Assembly: GCA_002697345.1 (NCBI GenBank) | Contig: NZVE01000002.1 | Location: 1-39,513, forward strand | Source of the DNA: Paracoccaceae bacterium | GTDB taxonomy: Bacteria > Pseudomonadota > Alphaproteobacteria > Rhodobacterales > Rhodobacteraceae | DNA: 39,513 bases | Direction: 5' to 3' | Part shown: piece by piece, positions 32,371-37,873 of the stretch | Numbering within the stretch: the stretch's first letter is position 1 | How the letters are laid out: each line of letters opens with the position of its first letter | Made by a program: the position numbers and the translations under genes | The notes under the pieces: model-generated | What the model was told of the DNA's origin: nothing | Databases searched by the model: none | Seen by the model: only the letters and a program-made list of their open reading frames with translations

Positions 32371-33643
32371 AGAAAATAAAGAAGGCACAGAGCAGGAGGA
32401 AGTTTTAACTGCTGATGCTGTTGAGCAAGCGTGGTGGAGAGATTTTGCTTTTGTCAAAAGGGGAGATAAAGAAACAGTTATTGAGACTCCTCGACCCCCT
32501 CAACTACCTGATATATTTGAAACTTTAAAGGATATTACTCCTGCCTTACGTGAAGAAGGTGAACTTACTTTGTTAGGTCGCACCTTTACAGGAATCACAG
32601 AATGGATTCCAGGTATTGACCCTGTGGGAGAATTAATTGAAGACACTTGGCTTCCACCTTTACCACCTTCGGTCACTACTCGTATGAGAACCTTTGAAGA
32701 TGAAGAAGGTGAATTACCAGGTGGAGGGGGTCATTTGAATATGGTAGTTGATTTGTCGTGGAGTATGGACGAAAAGATTGGTAAAAATGGTGCGAAAAGA
32801 GAAGTAAGTCTTAGAGAGGCCGCCATGAGTATGTGTTCAATTATGATAAACGGTTGTCGAGATGGAGGTCACACTTTTGCTATTGCAGGATATGGTAGTT
32901 CGGGTGGAACAACGAGCATTTCTCAAGTTAATACTGAGGCATTACTAAGTGAAAGCAGTTCTTCATATTGGCAAACGGTCAATAATAGCACTCGTTTGAT
33001 TTGGGGTGAAAATCCTCAACAGAGGAAGGATTATCAAGGTGCTATGGCTTCTATCAACGAATGTGTTTCTCTTAATGATGCAGAATTGTGGAGTTATATG
33101 GGTTCAACGGAGAGTGGGTGTGGAATGGCACGAATGTATTATTACATGAAAGAACAAATGAAAGGAACTGAAATTACAACTGCCCCTTGTATTTTCTTAA
33201 GTGATTGCTACCCTAGTGATTTAACTGTTCAGCCACAATATTATGAGTTATTGGGGGGCGACCCAGATAAACCTAAATTAAAAACTCAAAAAATGAGTGA
33301 GGATGGGAAAGAATCTGCAACATCAACAGGATTTTGGTATTGGGCTAAGAAATACAGTCAAGAGTTCGGCCCTGTTATTCTTATTCAGACACTTAGTGAA
33401 AGGGGAGCACAGAGAGTTAAAAGCAAGATTGGTTATTTGCCTCTCATACGTGCCGCTTTCGTGCAGTATATCGGGGAGGGTTATCCTGCCGAAGAATATG
33501 AAAAGTGTTTCTTGAGTTTGGAAGTCATTATGACAGAACAAGGGGGTAATCTGATAGATGTGGCTTTAAGGTTGAACGAGTTTATCAAGAACATGAATGG
33601 GGAAGGAGAAATCTGTTGCGGAGGGAAAGGAATATCTTTCTGA
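32363..33643 (+). CDS. VWA-domain protein (MoxR partner)
   Basis: 426 aa. An acidic N-terminal third precedes a von Willebrand factor A domain with an intact metal-ion-dependent adhesion site, VVDLSWSM (D130-x-S132-x-S134), and further SDCYPSD (about 276-282) in the beta-strand that normally completes the site. VWA proteins of MoxR pairs bind clients through the Mg2+ site, and the AAA+ motor pulls on them. Overlaps the 1030-aa gene by 8 bases (translational coupling). The C-terminus has C-C-x-G near the end. A surface adhesin is less likely because no signal or membrane segment is present. Confidence 0.85.
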   Translation: MSEENKEGTEQEEVLTADAVEQAWWRDFAFVKRGDKETVIETPRPPQLPDIFETLKDITPALREEGELTLLGRTFTGITEWIPGIDPVGELIEDTWLPPLPPSVTTRMRTFEDEEGELPGGGGHLNMVVDLSWSMDEKIGKNGAKREVSLREAAMSMCSIMINGCRDGGHTFAIAGYGSSGGTTSISQVNTEALLSESSSSYWQTVNNSTRLIWGENPQQRKDYQGAMASINECVSLNDAELWSYMGSTESGCGMARMYYYMKEQMKGTEITTAPCIFLSDCYPSDLTVQPQYYELLGGDPDKPKLKTQKMSEDGKESATSTGFWYWAKKYSQEFGPVILIQTLSERGAQRVKSKIGYLPLIRAAFVQYIGEGYPAEEYEKCFLSLEVIMTEQGGNLIDVALRLNEFIKNMNGEGEICCGGKGISF

Positions 33644-33657
33644 GAACAATTAAGACC

Positions 33658-33679
33658 AAATAGTTGTAGCGTTAAATAA
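33658..33679 (+). promoter_or_regulatory. TATA boxes for the HerA gene
   Basis: CAAATAGTTG (33658) shares AAATAGTTGT with the box at 5461, and TTAAATAA (33672-33679) lies 19 bases from ATG 33695. Either may serve as TATA box. Confidence 0.35.
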
Positions 33680-33694
33680 GAGTGTGGTTTTACT

Positions 33695-35260
33695 ATGATG
33701 GATGATTCGGACTTTAATTTAAACGAAACTCGCTCTGAACCTGTGGAAACCACAGAGGCTTCTAAAGAGTTTGAGATACCACCTGCATTACCCTCCGACT
33801 ACTCTGCTAAACCCTCCAATTCCTTTGAACACATTGTGGATTCCAATCAGAAAAGTTTAACGACTACATCTTGGGGAAACTCGGTGCATGATTCTTTAGC
33901 CAACAAGCCAATGATTATGCTTTCCAGAGAAGCCGCCTTCCCCCCAGAGATTGTTTACGCTAAAATGTTCATAACAGGTTTATCTGGAAGTGGTAAGTCT
34001 TGGACGACAGGCGTAATAATGGAGGAGTTTGCTAGATTAGGTTTGCAGTTTATCTGTTTCGATGCTTTAGGAGCACATAAAGGTTTAAAGCAACTTCCTA
34101 ATGTAGTGGAAATAGTTCCTACTATGGAACTTCATCCTAACATGGAAAGATTCGTGGATGAGATTGAGGCTAATCCTGATATGAGTGCAGTTATTGATTG
34201 TTCTCACATTGATGACCAAACTACTCAGAAGATAGTGGCCGAGTATGTTGAAGCCATGTTCAAGAAAAGGATGGGTCGCGGAATAATGACTTTCTTTGAG
34301 GAGTGTCAAGATTTAGTTCCCCAGCAAAAACCATCTTTAGAATCCTACGGCCCTATCGTTAAGATGTGCAAGAAGGGAAGGCAATACGGTTATGGAGTTT
34401 GTTTGATTTCTCAAAGACCGAGTGAAATCGCTAAACCTGCTCTTACTCAATGCACAATCCACATAATTCACGGTGTTATCCAAACTAGAGATTTGATGGC
34501 TGTTAAAGAGCAAATCGCTCAAGGAACAGACAGGCAAGCGACTAACAGTTTGTTAGATAAGATTCGTAATTTCGACACAGGAGAACTCTTGATTTACTCA
34601 CCATCTCTTGTTCCTGATATGACAGGCACAAGACAACATTATTTAATTACTGCCGCCCGTTCTGATAGGGCTACTGAACATTCAGGGGAGAACGTAGTTG
34701 TGCAAGTTAAGAATCACAGTCCTGAGTGGTCGCCCGTAGGCAGGAGAGAAAATCCTCACACAGTCGGAAACATGAGGGTTCATTTTGATGAGGGGGAGGA
34801 CTATAACCCTTATTCTCTTATGGAGGGTGATAAGAAAGAATCCAAAAGAGCCGACACACCTGCACACCAAAACTCTCATAACCATATAGCCAACACTAAC
34901 AACGCCACTTCTTTTGAGGACTTAATAGACGCGGATTGGAGTGCTGATGACTATGAACTGTGGGACGCTGAATCAGATAATGTGGTGGAGAAGTCATGGG
35001 ACTCAAAAACAGGGGCTTACTTCAGTCCGTTTTCTTATGATGGGATAGAAGAAGAAGGGTGGTCTGCTGATTTAGCAAGCGAAGCCCGTAATCTAATGCC
35101 TACTGAAGACGATTCTCCCTTTCTTCAGTCAATCAAAGTTTTAAGTGCCGTCCTCCTCACAGCAGGGGGTCTATTTTTGGTTCTGAAAGTTCCTACTCCT
35201 ACCGAAAATCCTCAGATGTTAGCCGAACAATCTCGATGGTTAGAAGCGTTAGAAGTGTGA
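33695..35260 (+). CDS. HerA/FtsK-type ATPase with C-terminal TM
   Basis: 521 aa. P-loop GLSGSGKSW (95-103), Walker B with acidic pair FFEECQD (E202-E203), and ISQRPSEIAKPALTQC match HerA (DUF87) DNA-translocating ATPases, which thread DNA in archaeal repair or in viral genome packaging. The first 80 residues are polar and probably disordered. An acidic region (about 370-470) leads to one membrane helix (about 480-500) and a 20-residue tail. Ordinary HerA is soluble and partners NurA, which is absent here, so a membrane-bound packaging or DNA-transfer motor is a reasonable alternative. The gene ends before a convergent minus-strand gene. Confidence 0.9.
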   Translation: MMDDSDFNLNETRSEPVETTEASKEFEIPPALPSDYSAKPSNSFEHIVDSNQKSLTTTSWGNSVHDSLANKPMIMLSREAAFPPEIVYAKMFITGLSGSGKSWTTGVIMEEFARLGLQFICFDALGAHKGLKQLPNVVEIVPTMELHPNMERFVDEIEANPDMSAVIDCSHIDDQTTQKIVAEYVEAMFKKRMGRGIMTFFEECQDLVPQQKPSLESYGPIVKMCKKGRQYGYGVCLISQRPSEIAKPALTQCTIHIIHGVIQTRDLMAVKEQIAQGTDRQATNSLLDKIRNFDTGELLIYSPSLVPDMTGTRQHYLITAARSDRATEHSGENVVVQVKNHSPEWSPVGRRENPHTVGNMRVHFDEGEDYNPYSLMEGDKKESKRADTPAHQNSHNHIANTNNATSFEDLIDADWSADDYELWDAESDNVVEKSWDSKTGAYFSPFSYDGIEEEGWSADLASEARNLMPTEDDSPFLQSIKVLSAVLLTAGGLFLVLKVPTPTENPQMLAEQSRWLEALEV

Positions 35261-35285
35261 AATAACTGAAAATACTAACATTAAT

Positions 35286-35305
35286 ATACTAGGATTCCTT
35301 AGTAT
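35286..35305. terminator. Hairpin between convergent genes
   Basis: ATACTAGGA and TCCTTAGTAT pair over 9 bp with one bulge, in the 159-base gap (35261-35419) between the converging HerA and 36397 genes. Probably a bidirectional terminator region; the rest of the gap shows no gene. Confidence 0.45.
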
Positions 35306-35419
35306 AGTTAGGAAACACAAGGATTAACCATCCGTTTCCCCAAACCCCCTCTCGTAAGGAGAAAATTACTGAATACCCATTAGTTTTGGACTGTGATTTA
35401 CGAGGGGCTGCGAGGGTCT

Positions 35420-36397
35420 TCAAAGGTTAAACCAATTAAACAGACCTTGTGCTGGATAGTTGTTTATTACTTCTAATATACTATCATCTATATTCAGATT
35501 TTCTAAGAAGTAGGATAGCCCCCTTTCTTTCTCTATTCTTTGATTTAGGTGGATAGTCGTAAAACTCGCAGGAGCGAGGCGATACCCCTCTTTCGTAGGT
35601 ATGGCGGCGAAACTGAGTTTGAATAGCATATCGCGGATTACAGGGTTCGCTTTACTATCCTCACACATAGGATTTTTAGGGTCATCGAAAAATTGAACTA
35701 ACTTATACACATTGACAACCCTTATTTTATCTTCTGTATCTAAATCTGAAACGGTGGTTTCGTCACCCCACTTAGCACTTAACAGGTCAGTCCATTTTTG
35801 ACAATTCAAGTTTGACTCAGGGGAAAGTCTGTTCCAATCTATTCTCATCCAATAAAGGGGTGGGATTTCCAAATAAGTAGCGTCCACAACCCCTCTATTA
35901 ACAGGTTTGCTTATGGTCAAGACTTCCGATGCCTTTAGAAAATCTGCTGTGTCGTTGTAGTTGCCTTTAAGTTGAGGTTTAACTACGGTGAAGGGTGAGA
36001 TAAAATAAACAGGGCTTTCGGTGTTAATATCCCGCCCCATCCCTCCTTCTCCAAATGTGAAGTTCCAATGAGAATGGTCTGGAAAATAATCACACTCTAA
36101 ATAGTTCTTCTTTACTGTCTTAAGACAGTCATCAAAAGCGTAATCACCTCCCATATCATTACCCATTAAACTGTGAATCCTAATCTTTAAACTTTGTAAG
36201 TATCTTTTCAACAGCACTCGGTTTTGTTGTTGAGGCGATTCACCTTCTTTAGCATACTTTAGTTCCCAGAAGTCTTCCACCGCCGCTAAGTTAGCATCAA
36301 GTTTGGATTCCAGAGCGTTTATCATGGGATTGACGACTTCTGTGATGAGAGTGTATTCATTAGCATCTCGCAAAGGGATTCGCTTGATGCCGTCCAT
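35420..36397 (-). CDS. Unknown 325-aa protein ending in QGLFNWFNL
   Basis: The only convincing minus-strand gene. Soluble, acidic to neutral, mixed alpha/beta, with a helical N-terminus (VNPMINALESKLDANLAAVEDF) and no membrane segment. No family recognised. Its last nine residues, QGLFNWFNL, share GLFNW with the 6 and 5886 genes and resemble a C-terminal PCNA-interacting peptide (hydrophobic L, aromatic W-F spaced as in PIP boxes). Being reversed against the block, it may be expressed separately, for example as an early gene. Confidence 0.8.
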   Translation of the reverse strand: MDGIKRIPLRDANEYTLITEVVNPMINALESKLDANLAAVEDFWELKYAKEGESPQQQNRVLLKRYLQSLKIRIHSLMGNDMGGDYAFDDCLKTVKKNYLECDYFPDHSHWNFTFGEGGMGRDINTESPVYFISPFTVVKPQLKGNYNDTADFLKASEVLTISKPVNRGVVDATYLEIPPLYWMRIDWNRLSPESNLNCQKWTDLLSAKWGDETTVSDLDTEDKIRVVNVYKLVQFFDDPKNPMCEDSKANPVIRDMLFKLSFAAIPTKEGYRLAPASFTTIHLNQRIEKERGLSYFLENLNIDDSILEVINNYPAQGLFNWFNL

Positions 36398-36417
36398 AAC
36401 CTTATACTACCACACGA

Positions 36418-36426
36418 CTAAATTAA
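36418..36426 (-). promoter_or_regulatory. TATA box for the minus-strand gene
   Basis: On the minus strand this reads TTAATTTAG, centred about 25 bases before the ATG at 36397, fitting a leaderless transcript. It lies in the 88-base divergent gap with the box at 36458. Confidence 0.5.
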
Positions 36427-36457
36427 CCTACTCATTAACACTAACTACCGCAACAGT

Positions 36458-36463
36458 TATATG
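36458..36463 (+). promoter_or_regulatory. TATA box for the 36486 gene
   Basis: TTATAT in AGTTATATG is about 25 bases before ATG 36486 with no ribosome-binding site, again fitting leaderless transcription, and decides this start over longer frames overlapping the minus-strand gene. Confidence 0.5.
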
Positions 36464-36485
36464 TGAAGCCTCACTCGTAAGGTTA

Positions 36486-36887
36486 ATGGCAGAAGAAGCA
36501 GAAAGCAGATTTAGTAAAGAGCCGACAGTAGTTGAACCGCAACCACCTGTGGACTGTAATTGGAAGAAAGGTCAAACTTTGGCCTCTTCCACTTTAAGAA
36601 AGTGTTTTGGTTCGGCGTTTCACAAGTATCTCCCCCAAAAAGGAAATATGAGAATAACAAAAGTAATGGTTCACGCCACAGGGCGGCATTTCACGGTGGA
36701 AGCCAAAGCAGTTGGCAACAGAAAAATAACTTACGTGTGGCATCAAATGTGGTGGGTGCGAGGCCCTAAAGACGAGAGAGTGGAAGGATTCTTTTACTCT
36801 GGATTGCGAGTCGAGAACCCTGATGATGTAATTCCTGCTAAACCCCCTGCGAGGACGAAGAAGACGACTCGTAAAAGGCGTTCCTAA
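36486..36887 (+). CDS. Small basic-tailed protein, 133 aa
   Basis: The N-terminal 25 residues are acidic and Pro-rich; a compact beta-rich middle (MRITKVMVHATGRHFTVEAKAVGNRKITYVWHQ) follows; the C-terminus is Lys/Arg/Pro-rich (PAKPPARTKKTTRKRRS) and may bind nucleic acid. Unknown family. Diverges from the minus-strand gene with back-to-back TATA boxes. It may be a DNA- or RNA-binding virion or regulatory protein. Confidence 0.65.
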   Translation: MAEEAESRFSKEPTVVEPQPPVDCNWKKGQTLASSTLRKCFGSAFHKYLPQKGNMRITKVMVHATGRHFTVEAKAVGNRKITYVWHQMWWVRGPKDERVEGFFYSGLRVENPDDVIPAKPPARTKKTTRKRRS

Positions 36888-36943
36888 AAGGTGTGGTCTG
36901 AGAAAATACTTATTAGTGGAATTGATTTTCTGCTCAAGAAGGT

Positions 36944-36960
36944 GCGAGCCTTCATATAGT
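36944..36960 (+). promoter_or_regulatory. Extended promoter, copy 2 (GCGAGCCTTCATATAGT)
   Basis: Partner of 22627-22643 (16 of 17 bases), located 35-51 bases before ATG 36995. GAAGG/CCTTC arms (GAAGGTGCGAGCCTTC) also form a small inverted repeat here. GAAAGGTGTC is the ribosome-binding site. Confidence 0.6.
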
Positions 36961-36994
36961 CGTGCAGGATAGTAATAACTGAAAGGTGTCTTAA

Positions 36995-37861
36995 ATGTCA
37001 GGATATAACGGAATCCCCATGCGTGGAATAACAATACCGAAAACTCAGACCATTGGCGGAAGCCATGTTTTACCTGCTGGCCCTTACACACCAAATATGC
37101 CCCAATTCGATAGCGTGGATATATCCCGCGATTCTTTACCTGCTCACAACGCTAAAACTGCTATGGCAGGTCTTCACATCAGACCTATTAGCCCAGAGCC
37201 AACCGTAGTGGTTGATACTATGGCGGGTGCAGGTGCTATGCCTATGGCTTCTAACTTTAGAAATCTATCTAAACTACCTGATGTAAGAGTTTCTTCTTTC
37301 CGAGCAGAATCCCCTATGCAATCAGTAAATAGGAACATTGAAGACTTTTCTATGATAGGTCAAGGTTTAAGTCCAGACGAACCAATAGGTTTCAGACCTG
37401 CTCACACTATTGAGATGTATGGTTCTGGAAACCGTCTTGATGTAAGTATGTTAGACATAGCAAGACACGAAGTTATGCTTGACCAACTACCTACTAATCA
37501 CGGTGTGGACGCTGTTTACGGTGGAAGTCCCTTTAGCGAGAAAGCAAGTATCTCTATCAGACCTCAACCTGCTAATGTTCAAGGCCCACAATATCGCGTT
37601 CCTACTACAACAAGAAGTGAACCAATTATCTCTGTTCCTCTAAGACCTGCACCACCACGAATCAATATGCCTCGCATACCTCGCGTTAGTGCTTCCCCTA
37701 TGAGCATGGAAGTTAAACCTGTTTTACCACCAACAATGGGTTCGGACATGGGAATTGGCGCACACGCTAATTTACTTGCAGGAAACTCTCGCAACATGGG
37801 GCCATTAGGGGTTTCATCTGGTCGCAGTTTCGGCCCAGAAGGTTCAATGACTCCGTTTTAA
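36995..37861 (+). CDS. Pro/Met-rich low-complexity protein, 288 aa
   Basis: Mostly unstructured sequence rich in Pro, Met, Gly, Ser and Arg, with no cysteine and no membrane helix. Recurrent short phrases such as P-rich MPRIPRVSASPM and IRPISPEP. FRAESPM (102-108) carries the F-x-A-E core found in other presumed structural proteins. Strong own promoter at 36944. A scaffold or linking protein made in quantity is plausible; no family recognised. The 37874 gene follows 12 bases later. Confidence 0.7.
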   Translation: MSGYNGIPMRGITIPKTQTIGGSHVLPAGPYTPNMPQFDSVDISRDSLPAHNAKTAMAGLHIRPISPEPTVVVDTMAGAGAMPMASNFRNLSKLPDVRVSSFRAESPMQSVNRNIEDFSMIGQGLSPDEPIGFRPAHTIEMYGSGNRLDVSMLDIARHEVMLDQLPTNHGVDAVYGGSPFSEKASISIRPQPANVQGPQYRVPTTTRSEPIISVPLRPAPPRINMPRIPRVSASPMSMEVKPVLPPTMGSDMGIGAHANLLAGNSRNMGPLGVSSGRSFGPEGSMTPF

Positions 37862-37873
37862 GGAGTGAATTGA

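Noticed and set aside
36303-36485. Longer start for the 36486 gene
   Set aside because: It would overlap the minus-strand gene and its promoter; a TATA box places transcription start at ATG 36486.
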